64,000 nt of DNA from JAXMCI01 sp046349435 (GTDB lineage: Bacteria; Pseudomonadota; Alphaproteobacteria; Dongiales; Dongiaceae), in the NCBI GenBank assembly GCA_046349435.1, contig JAXMCI010000012.1, forward strand, positions 62,001-126,000, read 5' to 3'. The notes beneath the pieces were generated by a model. That model made no database searches. It was not told where the DNA came from and saw only the letters and a list, made by a program, of their open reading frames with translations. Of the stretch, positions 24,414 through 32,290 are shown in pieces; position 1 is the stretch's first letter; each line of letters opens with the position of its first letter. Position numbers and translations under genes: made by a program.

Positions 24414-25280
24414 ATGCAGCCCGCCTCGAGCTTCCGCGCCGGCCTGATGCAGGACCGGGTGGCGCTGGTCTCCGGCGCCGGCAGCGGCATCGGCAAGGCC
24501 GTCGCGCTGCTGCTCGGCGGCCTCGGTGCGCGGCTGGTGCTTTGCGGCCGCCGGCCGGAGCTGCTCGAGGCGACCGCCGCCGAGCTCGATGCGCTCGGCG
24601 CGGAGAGCCTGGTCCGGCCGATGACCATCCGCGACCCCGCGCAGGTGGCGGCGCTGCTCGACGCCGCCTGGAGCCGCTTCGGCCGCCTCGACCATCTCGT
24701 CAACAACGCCGGCGGCCAGTTCGCCCAGGACGCCATCGACTTCAGCGTCAAGGGCTGGAATGCCGTGATCGACACCAACCTCAACGGCACCTGGCACATG
24801 ATGCAGGCGGCGGCCCGGCGCTGGCGCGATGCCGGGCAGCCGGGCGCGATCGTCAACATCGTCATGGTGGTGTCGCGGGGGCAGCCCGGCATGGCGCATA
24901 GCTGCGCCGCCCGCGCCGGGGTGATCGCGCTCTCCCGCACGGTGGCGGTCGAATGGGCGCCGCTCGGCATTCGCGTCAACTGCGTCGCGCCGGGCGCCAT
25001 CCGCACCGACGCGATCGCCCGCTATGCGCCGGAGGCCCAGGCGGCTTTCGCGCGCAGCAATCCGATGATGCGCCTGGGCGAGGCCGACGACGTGGCCGAG
25101 GCTTGCTGCTTCCTGCTGGCGCCGTCCGGGCGCTTCGTCACCGGCGAGGTCGTCGCCGTCGATGGCGGCCATCAGCTCTGGGGGGACGAGTGGGCCGCCG
25201 GCCGCCCCGCCTGGTACGACCCGCAGCACTGGCGGCAGGACGACACGACCCCGCAGGAAGGCCCGATGCCGCCGCGCTGA
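24414..25280 (+). CDS. SDR-family oxidoreductase with altered YxxxK (AtuG/dienoyl-CoA reductase-like)
   Basis: A 288-residue SDR. GAGSGIGK (21-28) binds cofactor and NNAGG (97-101) is intact. The catalytic tetrad position reads SCAAR (163-167) in GMAHSCAARAG, replacing Tyr by Ser and Lys by Arg, a pattern similar to 2,4-dienoyl-CoA reductase-like and citronellol-pathway SDRs in which His/Ser sits in place of Tyr. That suggests an enoyl- or dienoyl-CoA substrate. The last 30 residues (WAAGRPAWYDPQHW and on) extend past the fold. TAGGAGG precedes ATG 24414 at good spacing. It closes the transporter operon; a 106-nt gap with a small palindrome follows. Confidence 0.83.
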   Translation: MQPASSFRAGLMQDRVALVSGAGSGIGKAVALLLGGLGARLVLCGRRPELLEATAAELDALGAESLVRPMTIRDPAQVAALLDAAWSRFGRLDHLVNNAGGQFAQDAIDFSVKGWNAVIDTNLNGTWHMMQAAARRWRDAGQPGAIVNIVMVVSRGQPGMAHSCAARAGVIALSRTVAVEWAPLGIRVNCVAPGAIRTDAIARYAPEAQAAFARSNPMMRLGEADDVAEACCFLLAPSGRFVTGEVVAVDGGHQLWGDEWAAGRPAWYDPQHWRQDDTTPQEGPMPPR

Positions 25281-25299
25281 GCGCAACTTATCGACCGAC

Positions 25300-25311
25300 C
25301 AAATCAATTTG
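25300..25311. promoter_or_regulatory. Small palindrome before the acyl-CoA dehydrogenase gene
   Basis: CAAATCAATTTG, arms CAAAT and ATTTG around CA, is one of few AT-rich spots between 24414-25280 and 25387. It may be an operator or promoter element; there is no second copy that I can see. Confidence 0.3.
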
Positions 25312-25386
25312 TTTGTGCCCTGCCGGGCCAGGGATCAGGCTCGATCCCGGAGGCCGCCGGTGCCCGTACCGGCGAGGAAACCCGCG

Positions 25387-26556
25387 ATGACGTTCGACGA
25401 CGACGCCCGCCGCCTGATCCTGGAGAACGTCGAGCGCTTCGCGCGCGAGCGGGTGCGGCCGCGCGCGGCCGCGATCGATCGCGACAACCTGTTCCCCCGC
25501 GACCTGTTCGACGAGGCGGCGGCGCTCGGCCTGTTCGGGCTCGGCGTACCGGAAGAGTATGGCGGGCTCGGGCGCGACATCGTCACGCCGCTGCTGATCT
25601 CCGAGCGGCTGGCACGGGAGAGTGCCGCCTTCGCGCTGATCTTCAACAACACCACCGACTCGACGGTGCCGATCGTCGATTGCGCGGGCGAGGCGCTGAA
25701 GCGGCGCTATCTGCCGGCCATCGCGCGCGGCGAGCTGATCCCCTGCATCTCGATCACCGAGCCGCAGGGCGGCTCCGACGTCTCGGCGATCCGCTCCAGC
25801 GCGCGCCGCCACGGCGACGGCTACGTGCTGACCGGCCGCAAGATGTGGTGCAGCAACGCCGGCGTCGGCGACCTCTTCACCATCTTCGTGCGGACCGACC
25901 CGGCCGGCGGCCATCGCGGCCTGTCGGCCTTCCTGGTGCCGAAGGACGCGCCCGGCCTCAAGGTCGGCCGGCCCGAGGACCTGATCGGCCTGCGCGGCAG
26001 CCCGATCGCCGAGCTGATCCTCGAGGATGTCGAGGTGCCGGCCGCCAACCTGCTCGGCCGCGAGGGCGACGGCTTCCGCATCGCCATGCTGACGCTCGAC
26101 GAGTCGCGCCTGCACTGCGCCGCCATGGCGCTGGGCGTGGCGACCAAGGCGGCCAGCCTGGCGATCGACTATGCCCGCCAGCGCGAGCAGTTCGGCCAGC
26201 CGATCATCCGGCACCAGGGCCTGCAGTTCCTGCTCGCCGACATGGCGACCGAGCTCGCCGCGGCGCGCGCCCTCTGGCAGTCCGCGGCGCGCCGGATGCT
26301 GGCCGCGCACGACCGCGAGGCCTCGGTCCATTGCGGCATGACCAAGCTGGTCTGCTCCGACCTCTGCATGAAGATCACCACCGACGCCGTGCAGGTGCTG
26401 GGCGCCAACGGGCTGTCGCGCGCCTACGAGGTCGAGCGGCTGATGCGCGACGCCAAGGCCTTCCAGATCTTCGACGGCACCAGCCAGATCCAGCGCTCGA
26501 TGATCGGCCGCTACCTCGATCGCGAAGGCTTGCCCTTCGGCTATCTCGAGGCCTAG
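25387..26556 (+). CDS. Acyl-CoA dehydrogenase with Asp at the catalytic-base position
   Basis: A 389-residue acyl-CoA dehydrogenase. CISITEPQGGSDVSAI is the flavin/substrate signature, YARQREQFGQPI the middle signature, and QVLGANGLSRAYEVERLMRDAK the C-terminal one. The catalytic base normally found as Glu in YEGT is Asp363 here (IFDGTSQIQR); the codon at 26473-26475 is GAC. I recall Asp in place of Glu in some dehydrogenases of cyclohexane/cyclohexene-carboxyl-CoA, so this may indicate a ring substrate. It forms an alpha,beta-enoyl-CoA and passes electrons to ETF. It starts the group that continues with the BadH-like gene. Confidence 0.9.
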   Translation: MTFDDDARRLILENVERFARERVRPRAAAIDRDNLFPRDLFDEAAALGLFGLGVPEEYGGLGRDIVTPLLISERLARESAAFALIFNNTTDSTVPIVDCAGEALKRRYLPAIARGELIPCISITEPQGGSDVSAIRSSARRHGDGYVLTGRKMWCSNAGVGDLFTIFVRTDPAGGHRGLSAFLVPKDAPGLKVGRPEDLIGLRGSPIAELILEDVEVPAANLLGREGDGFRIAMLTLDESRLHCAAMALGVATKAASLAIDYARQREQFGQPIIRHQGLQFLLADMATELAAARALWQSAARRMLAAHDREASVHCGMTKLVCSDLCMKITTDAVQVLGANGLSRAYEVERLMRDAKAFQIFDGTSQIQRSMIGRYLDREGLPFGYLEA

Positions 26557-26606
26557 CGCCTGGGCGGCGCGCTACACGAACACCGGAAACGAAGGGGGAG
26601 GAGACG

Positions 26607-27347
26607 ATGGCACAGGACAAGCTGGCAGTGGTGACCGGGGCGGCGGGCGGCATGGGCGGCGCCGCGGTGGCGCGCCTGGTGCGCGACGGCTACCGCGTCG
26701 CCGCGATGGACATCAACAAGGACGGGCTGGCCAGGCTTGCCGCCGAGAGCGGCGGTGCCGTCACCGCCTGGCCCTGCGACCAGACCGACGAGGCGGCGGT
26801 GCGCCGGACCATCGGCGAGGTGATCGCCCGCCATGGCGGCGTCTCGGCGCTGGTCAACCTCACCGGCTGGGCCGGCACCACGCGCTTCCACGAGGAGACC
26901 TCGGACTACTGGCGCAAGGTCATCGCCATCAACTTCGAATCGATGCTCTACGTCACCCATGCGGTGCTGCAGAACATGATCGAGAGCAAGCGGGGCAAGA
27001 TCGTGCTGGTGGCCTCGGATGCCGGCCGGGTCGGGACCAGCGGCGAGGCGGTCTATGCCGGCACCAAGGGCGCGGTGATCGCCTTCGCCAAGAGCCTGGC
27101 GCGCGAGAATGCGCGCCACAAGATCAACGTCAACTCGGTCTGCCCCGGCCCGACCGACACGCCGCTGCTGCAGGCGGAGATGGCCGAGGATCCCGAGCTG
27201 ATCCAGCGCATGGTGAAGATCATCCCGTTCCGCCGGGTCGCGACGCCGAAGGACATCGCCGGCGTCATCGCCTTCCTCTGCTCGGAGGATTCCGACTACA
27301 TGACCGGCCAGACGCTGAGCGTCAGCGGCGGCCTGACGATGGTCTAG
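26607..27347 (+). CDS. BadH-like SDR, 2-hydroxycyclohexanecarboxyl-CoA dehydrogenase type
   Basis: A 246-residue SDR with a complete active site: TGAAGGMG cofactor loop and YAGTK dyad. It resembles BadH of the alicyclic benzoate route over its second half: VASDAGRVGTSGEAVYAGTK, NVNSVCPGPTDTPLL and ITGQ-like TGQTLSVSGGLTM all have near counterparts in BadH. That enzyme oxidises the ring hydroxyl of 2-hydroxycyclohexane-1-carboxyl-CoA to a ketone. GGGGGAGGAG precedes ATG 26607. Neighbours (acyl-CoA dehydrogenase 50 nt upstream, CoA ligase 11 nt downstream, BadI-like hydrolase further on) agree with this pathway, but the natural substrate may be a substituted ring. Confidence 0.85.
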   Translation: MAQDKLAVVTGAAGGMGGAAVARLVRDGYRVAAMDINKDGLARLAAESGGAVTAWPCDQTDEAAVRRTIGEVIARHGGVSALVNLTGWAGTTRFHEETSDYWRKVIAINFESMLYVTHAVLQNMIESKRGKIVLVASDAGRVGTSGEAVYAGTKGAVIAFAKSLARENARHKINVNSVCPGPTDTPLLQAEMAEDPELIQRMVKIIPFRRVATPKDIAGVIAFLCSEDSDYMTGQTLSVSGGLTMV

Positions 27348-27358
27348 CGGGAGCGGTC

Positions 27359-28720
27359 ATGACAACGACGGAGCGGCGGATCTTCGATCCGCGGTTCGAG
27401 CTGGCCGGCCGCGACGAGATCGAGGCCTACCAGCTCGGCAGGATCAGCGCGCTGATCGAGCGGACCTGGAAGCGCAACGCCTTCTATCGCGACCTCTGGA
27501 AGTCGCGCGGCGGCCGGCCGGTGCCGATCGATTCCTTCGAGCGGTTCCGGGCGGAGATCCCGATCACCCGCAAGGCCGACCTGGTCGCCGACCAGGCGGC
27601 CCATCCGCCCTACGGCAAGCGGCTGGCCGCCGTCGACCGCCGCAGGCAGCCCTACCTGCTGTTCACCACCAGCGGCACCAGCGGCCAGGGCGTCGAGCTG
27701 CACGCGATAACCCACGCCGAGCGGCGCCGGGCCTACGCGGTCAGCGGCTACGGCTATCGCTGGGCCGGGCTGGAGCGCGGCCACTCGGTGTTCCTGTGCT
27801 ACGGCATCACCATGCTGGGCGGCGGCCGGATCGAGCTCTACGGGCTCGAGGAATACGGGCTGTCGGTCTATCCGGTGGGGTCCTACGACGTCGAGCGCAA
27901 GCTCGACATCCTGGCGCGCCACCGGCCGGACGCCGTGATGTGCACGACCTCCTATATCGGGCACCTCTCGGCGGTCGGGCTGAAGCGCGGCCCGCTGCAC
28001 CGTCCCAAGGTGCTGTTCGGCGGCGGCGAGGGCGCCAGCTTCGCCTGGTTCGAGCACCAGCAGGAGCTCTGGGGCGCGCCGATCTTCAACCACTACGGGG
28101 CCACCCAGACCCGCGTCGACCTGATGTATCCCTGCGAGCGCGGGCTCGGCACGCGCGACCATCCCGGCATGCTGCACAATGTCGAGCCCGGCTTCTATGT
28201 CGAGGTGATCGACCCGGAGACCGGCCGGCATGTCGGCGAGGGCGAGCGCGGCGAGCTCGTCATCACCAGCCTGATCCACACCGACTTCCCGCTGATCCGG
28301 CACGGCATGGGCGACGCCGCGATCTGGCGTCCCGCGCACTACTGCTCCTGCGGCCGGCCGTTCTCCGGGGTCGAGGTCGGCAGCGTCGCCCGCATGGACG
28401 ACATGAAGAAGATCAAGGGCATCAATGTCTGGCCGCAGGCGGTCGAGGAGGCGCTGTTCGTCCATGGCGGCGTCGACGAGTATCGCGTCGTGCTGTCGCG
28501 CGACGCGGCCGAGGCCGACGTCGCCACGGTCCAGGTGATGGCCAAGCCGGGGGTCTCCGCCGACCAGCGCGGCGACCTCTGCCGGCGCATCCGCGACGAG
28601 CTGCGGCGGCGCATCGGCATCGGCTTCGAGGTCGTCGAGGTGCCGTCCGGGCAGATCGCCCAGAGCGAGTACAAGGCGCGGCGCTGGATCGACCGGCGCC
28701 AGGATCCGGCGCCGTCGTGA
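27359..28720 (+). CDS. Phenylacetate-CoA ligase-like adenylate-forming ligase
   Basis: A 453-residue ligase of the PaaK type. The P-loop variant is LFTTSGTSGQGVE (Ser/Gly rich, without the Lys of longer ligases), and FGGGEGASF, NHYGATQT and DDMKKIKGINVWPQAVEE match the ATP-binding and hinge motifs of the PaaK branch. A Cys pair in HYCSCGRPF is also a family feature. It converts an aromatic or alicyclic carboxylic acid to its CoA ester. It follows the BadH-like gene by 11 nt, and its stop converges 20 nt from the LysR gene at 28741. The acid is unknown. Confidence 0.87.
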   Translation: MTTTERRIFDPRFELAGRDEIEAYQLGRISALIERTWKRNAFYRDLWKSRGGRPVPIDSFERFRAEIPITRKADLVADQAAHPPYGKRLAAVDRRRQPYLLFTTSGTSGQGVELHAITHAERRRAYAVSGYGYRWAGLERGHSVFLCYGITMLGGGRIELYGLEEYGLSVYPVGSYDVERKLDILARHRPDAVMCTTSYIGHLSAVGLKRGPLHRPKVLFGGGEGASFAWFEHQQELWGAPIFNHYGATQTRVDLMYPCERGLGTRDHPGMLHNVEPGFYVEVIDPETGRHVGEGERGELVITSLIHTDFPLIRHGMGDAAIWRPAHYCSCGRPFSGVEVGSVARMDDMKKIKGINVWPQAVEEALFVHGGVDEYRVVLSRDAAEADVATVQVMAKPGVSADQRGDLCRRIRDELRRRIGIGFEVVEVPSGQIAQSEYKARRWIDRRQDPAPS

Positions 28721-28740
28721 GACGGAGCGGGAGCGGCCGG

Positions 28741-29631
28741 CTACCTGTCGATGTCGGCCGCCTGGTCGAGCAGCCACTGCCGGAACTCCCGGATGATCGG
28801 GTATCCCAGCGCGCCGTGGGGATAGTAGAGGTTGTAGACGAACTCGACGGCGTTTGCGGTGCCGAGCGGCAGGGCGAGGTCGGCCTCGGCGATCCGCTCC
28901 CGGCCGACCGACATCATCAGCAGGCCGACGCCCTGTCCCTCGGCGATGGCGCGGAACAGCACGTCGTAATTGTCGATGACGATGCCGCGGCGGGCCTCGG
29001 CCGGGTCGAGGCGGTTGAATACGAACCAGCTCTCCCAGTCGCGGTAGTCGAACTCGTGCAGCAGGGTGACGCCGCGCAGGTCGGCGGGCGCCTGGACACG
29101 GCCGCCGCGCAGCAGCTCGCGGCTGCACATCGGCACGCGCCGGGTCCGGATCAGCGGCTCCACGGCGATGCCCGGCGCCTGGGCGACCGCCCAGTGGACG
29201 GCGAGGTCGATGTGGCCGGAGCTGAAGTCGACCGGCTCGGTGAGGTGCTCGAGCCGCAGGTCGACCTCGGGATAGCGGCGGAAGAAGCTGGCCAGCCGCG
29301 GCGTCAGCCACCAGGCCGAGAGATAGGGCGGCAGCCGCACCGTGAGGTGCGGCCGGGTCGAGCCGCGGCGCATCCGCTCGATGCTGAAGGAGAGCTGGGT
29401 GAAGGATTGCTGCAGCACCGGCAGCAGGCTGCGGCCATAGGAGGTCAGCACGACCTGCCGCGTCTCGCGCACGAACAGCGGGAACTTCAGCGCCTGCTCG
29501 AGCATGCGGACATGATGGCTGACCGCCGCCGGCGTGACGTCGAGCTCCTCGGCCGCCTTGGTGAAGCTGAGGTGGCGCGCCGCCGCCTCGAAGACGCGCA
29601 GCGCGTTCAGCGGGGGCAGGGCACGGGTCAT
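28741..29631 (-). CDS. LysR-family regulator (GcvA-like)
   Basis: A 296-residue LysR regulator of the GcvA branch. The helix-turn-helix region is ALRVFEAAARHLSFTKAAEE plus PAAVSHHVRMLE. The effector domain contains the GcvA-like LHEFDYRDWESWF. It is divergent from the CaiB/BaiF gene at 29725, and a tandem 13-nt repeat lies in the 93-nt gap. Its close relative at 32291-33178 shares VTPAAVSHH, LPPYLSAWWLTPRL versus MPPFLSARWLTPRL and the LHEF...DWE stretch, so the two probably arose by duplication and flank the BadI-like/MaoC group. Start ATG 29631 gives a normal length. Confidence 0.88.
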   Translation of the reverse strand: MTRALPPLNALRVFEAAARHLSFTKAAEELDVTPAAVSHHVRMLEQALKFPLFVRETRQVVLTSYGRSLLPVLQQSFTQLSFSIERMRRGSTRPHLTVRLPPYLSAWWLTPRLASFFRRYPEVDLRLEHLTEPVDFSSGHIDLAVHWAVAQAPGIAVEPLIRTRRVPMCSRELLRGGRVQAPADLRGVTLLHEFDYRDWESWFVFNRLDPAEARRGIVIDNYDVLFRAIAEGQGVGLLMMSVGRERIAEADLALPLGTANAVEFVYNLYYPHGALGYPIIREFRQWLLDQAADIDR

Positions 29632-29661
29632 CTCGCAGCTCTCTCGCGGCGGGCCGCTAAA

Positions 29662-29687
29662 GCAGCCGTTCCGGGCAGCCGTTCCGG
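29662..29687. repeat. Tandem 13-bp repeat in a divergent promoter region
   Basis: GCAGCCGTTCCGG occurs twice head to tail without spacer. It lies between the LysR gene (28741-29631) and the CaiB/BaiF gene (29725) and may be a regulator site; phase of about 1.2 helical turns. Confidence 0.5.
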
Positions 29688-29724
29688 GGCCTGCCGGGCG
29701 GCATCCTAGCGGGGCCGGGGCCAC

Positions 29725-30894
29725 ATGTCCGCACGGTTCCTGCAGGGCTTCCGCGTTCTCGAGCTCAGCCAGTACATCCCCGGCCCCTATGCCGCGCTGA
29801 TGCTGGCCGACCTCGGCGCCGACGTGATCAAGGTCGAGCCGCCCGGCGGCGACCCGATGCGCATGCTGGGGCCCGACGCCGCCGGCGGCAGCTCGTCCTT
29901 CCACGCGGCGATGAACGGCGGCAAGCGCATCCTGCGCCTCGACCTCAAGACGGCGCCCGGCCGCGAGACGCTGCGGCGCCTGCTGGCGCGGGCCGACGTG
30001 CTGGTCGAATCCTACCGCCCCGGCGTGCTGGACCGGCTGGGCTTCGATCGCGCCAGCATCAGGGCCGCCTGTCCCGACCTCGTCCATTGCGCCATCACCG
30101 GTTTCGGCCAGACCGGGCCGCTGGCCGGCAAGGCCTCGCACGACCTCGGCTGCATGGCGCTGGCCGGCGGCCTGGCGGCCTCGGGCACCGCGGCGCAGCC
30201 GGTGATGACGACGCCGCCGGTCGCCGATTTCGCCGCCGGCCTGCAGGCGAGCACGACGATCATGGCGGCGCTGCTCGGCCGGGCGCGCGGCGGCGGCGGC
30301 GCCTATATCGACATCGGCCTCACCGACGCCGTGCTCGCCTGGCAATCCTGCCTGCTGAGCGAGGCGCTGCAGCGCGGCCCGCTGCCGCTGCGGGCCTGCC
30401 TCGCCGACAATGGCGGGACGGCCTGCTACAACATCTACGAGACCGCCGACGGCCGCTTCGTCACGCTGGCCGCCGACGAGAGCAAGTTCTGGGCGAATTT
30501 CTGCCGCGCCGTCGGCCGGCCGGACTGGATCGCCCGCCAGGCCGATCCGCTGCCGCAGGCGGCGCTGATCGCCGAGCTCCGGGCGCTCTTCGCCGCGCGC
30601 CCGCTCGCCGACTGGGACGCGCTGCTCGGCGCGGTCGACTGCTGCTGGCAGCCGGTGCTCGAGCCGGCCGAGGTGGTGCGCCACCCGCAGGTGGAGGCGC
30701 GCGGGCTGCTGCGCCGCACGGGCCCTGCGGGCGCCCGGGTCGAGGTGCTCTACCCCGCCTGGATCGACGGCGCGCCGCCGGCGGCGCGGCCGCCTCATGC
30801 CGAGATCGACGCGTCCGCCGCCCTCGCCGCCTGGGAGGCGCCGCCGGCAGCGCCAGCCCCCACCCGATCCGTTCCCCCAAGACCAGAGGAGTGA
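29725..30894 (+). CDS. CaiB/BaiF-family CoA-transferase (or 2-methylacyl-CoA racemase)
   Basis: A 389-residue type III CoA-transferase. It begins with LQGFRVLELSQYIPGPYA and has GADVIKVEPPGGDPMR, then ESYRPGVLDRLG and ITGFGQTGP, all family markers. Asp140 in GKASHDLGCMALAGG is the expected aspartyl-CoA residue; His139 before it is also present in racemases, so the racemase alternative stays open. The C-terminal tail is Ala/Pro rich and probably disordered. It lies 7 nt before the BadI-like gene, so the pair is one transcript, starting divergently from the LysR gene. It would recycle CoA between acids, or set the stereochemistry of an alpha-branched ring acyl-CoA. Confidence 0.87.
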   Translation: MSARFLQGFRVLELSQYIPGPYAALMLADLGADVIKVEPPGGDPMRMLGPDAAGGSSSFHAAMNGGKRILRLDLKTAPGRETLRRLLARADVLVESYRPGVLDRLGFDRASIRAACPDLVHCAITGFGQTGPLAGKASHDLGCMALAGGLAASGTAAQPVMTTPPVADFAAGLQASTTIMAALLGRARGGGGAYIDIGLTDAVLAWQSCLLSEALQRGPLPLRACLADNGGTACYNIYETADGRFVTLAADESKFWANFCRAVGRPDWIARQADPLPQAALIAELRALFAARPLADWDALLGAVDCCWQPVLEPAEVVRHPQVEARGLLRRTGPAGARVEVLYPAWIDGAPPAARPPHAEIDASAALAAWEAPPAAPAPTRSVPPRPEE

Positions 30895-30901
30895 GACACC
30901 G

Positions 30902-31714
30902 ATGACGACGCCCCCGAAGAAGCCGACCTTCGACGGCAACTACAGCCACATTCTCTACAGCGTGAAGAACAACATCGCGACCATCGCGATCAACCGGCCG
31001 GAGAAGCTCAACGCCTTCACCCAGCACACGATCTACGAGTGGGAGGACGCCTTCCGGCGCGCCGAGGACGACAAGAACGTCGGCGTCATCGTCTTCACCG
31101 GCGTCGGCGACCGCGCCTTCAGCTCCGGCGGCGACGTCAACTGGGAGAAGGAGGGCGGCACCAAGGACGAGGACTACAGCACCGCCCACATGATCATCAA
31201 CAGCCGCAAGGCGGTGATCGCCCGGGTCAATGGCTGGTGCATCGGCGGCGCCAACCACCTTGCCTATTTCTGCGACATCACGATCGCCGCCGAGCATGCC
31301 CGCTTCGGCCAGAACGGGCCGCGCGTCGCCTCGCCGGCGGGCGGCTACATGGTGGCCCACGCCGCCAACATCATCGGCCACAAGCGGGCCCGCGAGATGT
31401 GGATGCTGTGCCGGCGCTACAGCGCGCAGGAGATGCTGCAGTGGGGCCTGATCAACGCCGTGGTGCCGATGGACAAGCTCGACGAGGAGGTCGAGAAGTG
31501 GGCCAACGAGATCATGGCGCTGAGCCCGACCGTGATCGGCACGGTGAAGGAGTCCTTCCGCTACATGCTGGAGGACACCATGAAGTACGACATCCACCAG
31601 GTGCTGAAGACGGTCAGGCCCAACTTCTACGAGACCGGCGAGCAGCTCGAGGGCTCGACCGCGTTCCTGGAGAAGCGCAAGCCGGACTTCACCAAGTACC
31701 GCTTCGGCAAGTAG
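30902..31714 (+). CDS. BadI/MenB-like ring hydrolase of the crotonase superfamily
   Basis: A 270-residue crotonase-fold protein on the BadI/MenB branch. NRPEKLNAFTQHT, GVGDRAFSSGGDVN, FGQNGPRVASPAGGY, KRAREMWMLCRRYSAQEM and the tail FLEKRKPDFTKY match BadI (2-ketocyclohexanecarboxyl-CoA hydrolase) and MenB. The Glu of hydratases in the first oxyanion stretch is absent (GGANHLAYFCD), which fits that branch. BadI opens a six-membered ring by hydrolytic retro-Claisen cleavage to pimelyl-CoA. A BadH-like gene 3.5 kb upstream and no menaquinone genes nearby favour the BadI role. Predicted product: a ring-opened dicarboxyl-CoA. ATG 30902 has GAGGAG upstream. Confidence 0.85.
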   Translation: MTTPPKKPTFDGNYSHILYSVKNNIATIAINRPEKLNAFTQHTIYEWEDAFRRAEDDKNVGVIVFTGVGDRAFSSGGDVNWEKEGGTKDEDYSTAHMIINSRKAVIARVNGWCIGGANHLAYFCDITIAAEHARFGQNGPRVASPAGGYMVAHAANIIGHKRAREMWMLCRRYSAQEMLQWGLINAVVPMDKLDEEVEKWANEIMALSPTVIGTVKESFRYMLEDTMKYDIHQVLKTVRPNFYETGEQLEGSTAFLEKRKPDFTKYRFGK

Positions 31715-31723
31715 GCGGCGCAA

Positions 31724-31748
31724 GGGGGCGCGGGCCGGCCGCGCCCCC
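31724..31748. terminator. Bidirectional terminator-like hairpin
   Basis: GGGGGCGCGG and CCGCGCCCCC pair as a perfect 10-bp stem around 5 nt, in the 52-nt gap between the convergent BadI-like and MaoC genes. There is no T-run on the plus strand, so strength is uncertain. Confidence 0.55.
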
Positions 31749-31766
31749 GGCTGGCGGGCTCGTCCG

Positions 31767-32186
31767 CTATGCCACCAGCTTCAGGATGTTGGTGGCCACC
31801 GCGGCCAGGCGGCCGCCGGCATGGACGGTGAGCTCGGCGAGGATGCGCCCGCGCGCCTCGTCATGGCCGGTGACGGCGAACACGGTCGTCGTCTCCTCGC
31901 CGGGGAAGACGGGCGCGACCAGCCGGATCCGGTCGTAGCCGAGCGAGACCAGCGGCAGGCCGGAGTCCCGGGTCGCCGCCGTCGAGGCGGCCGACATGAA
32001 CCCGATCAGCAGGGCGCCGTGGGCGATCGGCCGGCCATAGGGCGTCGCCCGGCAGAACGCGGCGTCGAGATGGATCGGGTCGTGGTCGCCGACGAGGTCG
32101 GCGAAGGCCTGCACCATCTCCGGCGTGACCCTGCGCACGAAGACCGCGCGCAGGCCGACGGGCAGCGCTGCGGACAGCGGCGTCAT
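31767..32186 (-). CDS. MaoC-family enoyl-CoA hydratase
   Basis: A 139-residue MaoC/hot-dog hydratase. GDHDPIHLD (33-41) is the active-site motif, with catalytic Asp34 and His39 expected, and PYGRPIAHGALLIGFMS is the family signature strand-helix. Such enzymes add water to 2-enoyl-CoA giving the (R)-3-hydroxyacyl-CoA. In this cluster it could do the job of BadK, hydrating a cyclohexene-carboxyl-CoA made by the acyl-CoA dehydrogenase so that the BadH-like enzyme can oxidise it (inference). It converges on the BadI-like gene. The start ATG is 32186, with GAGGATCGCC on the coding strand upstream. Confidence 0.85.
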   Translation of the reverse strand: MTPLSAALPVGLRAVFVRRVTPEMVQAFADLVGDHDPIHLDAAFCRATPYGRPIAHGALLIGFMSAASTAATRDSGLPLVSLGYDRIRLVAPVFPGEETTTVFAVTGHDEARGRILAELTVHAGGRLAAVATNILKLVA

Positions 32187-32290
32187 CGGCGATCCTCCAG
32201 CACATCGTATTGAAGATGCCGGCGCGTTCGCGGTAAGCGTGGTCCGCCCGGGGCCCAGGCGACGGCGACGGTCGCAGGAAGGCGAGGAGG

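Noticed and set aside
30902..31714. MenB (naphthoate synthase) assignment
   Set aside because: The branch is the same, but the BadH-like neighbour and lack of menaquinone genes favour the ring-hydrolase role; full phylogeny would settle it.
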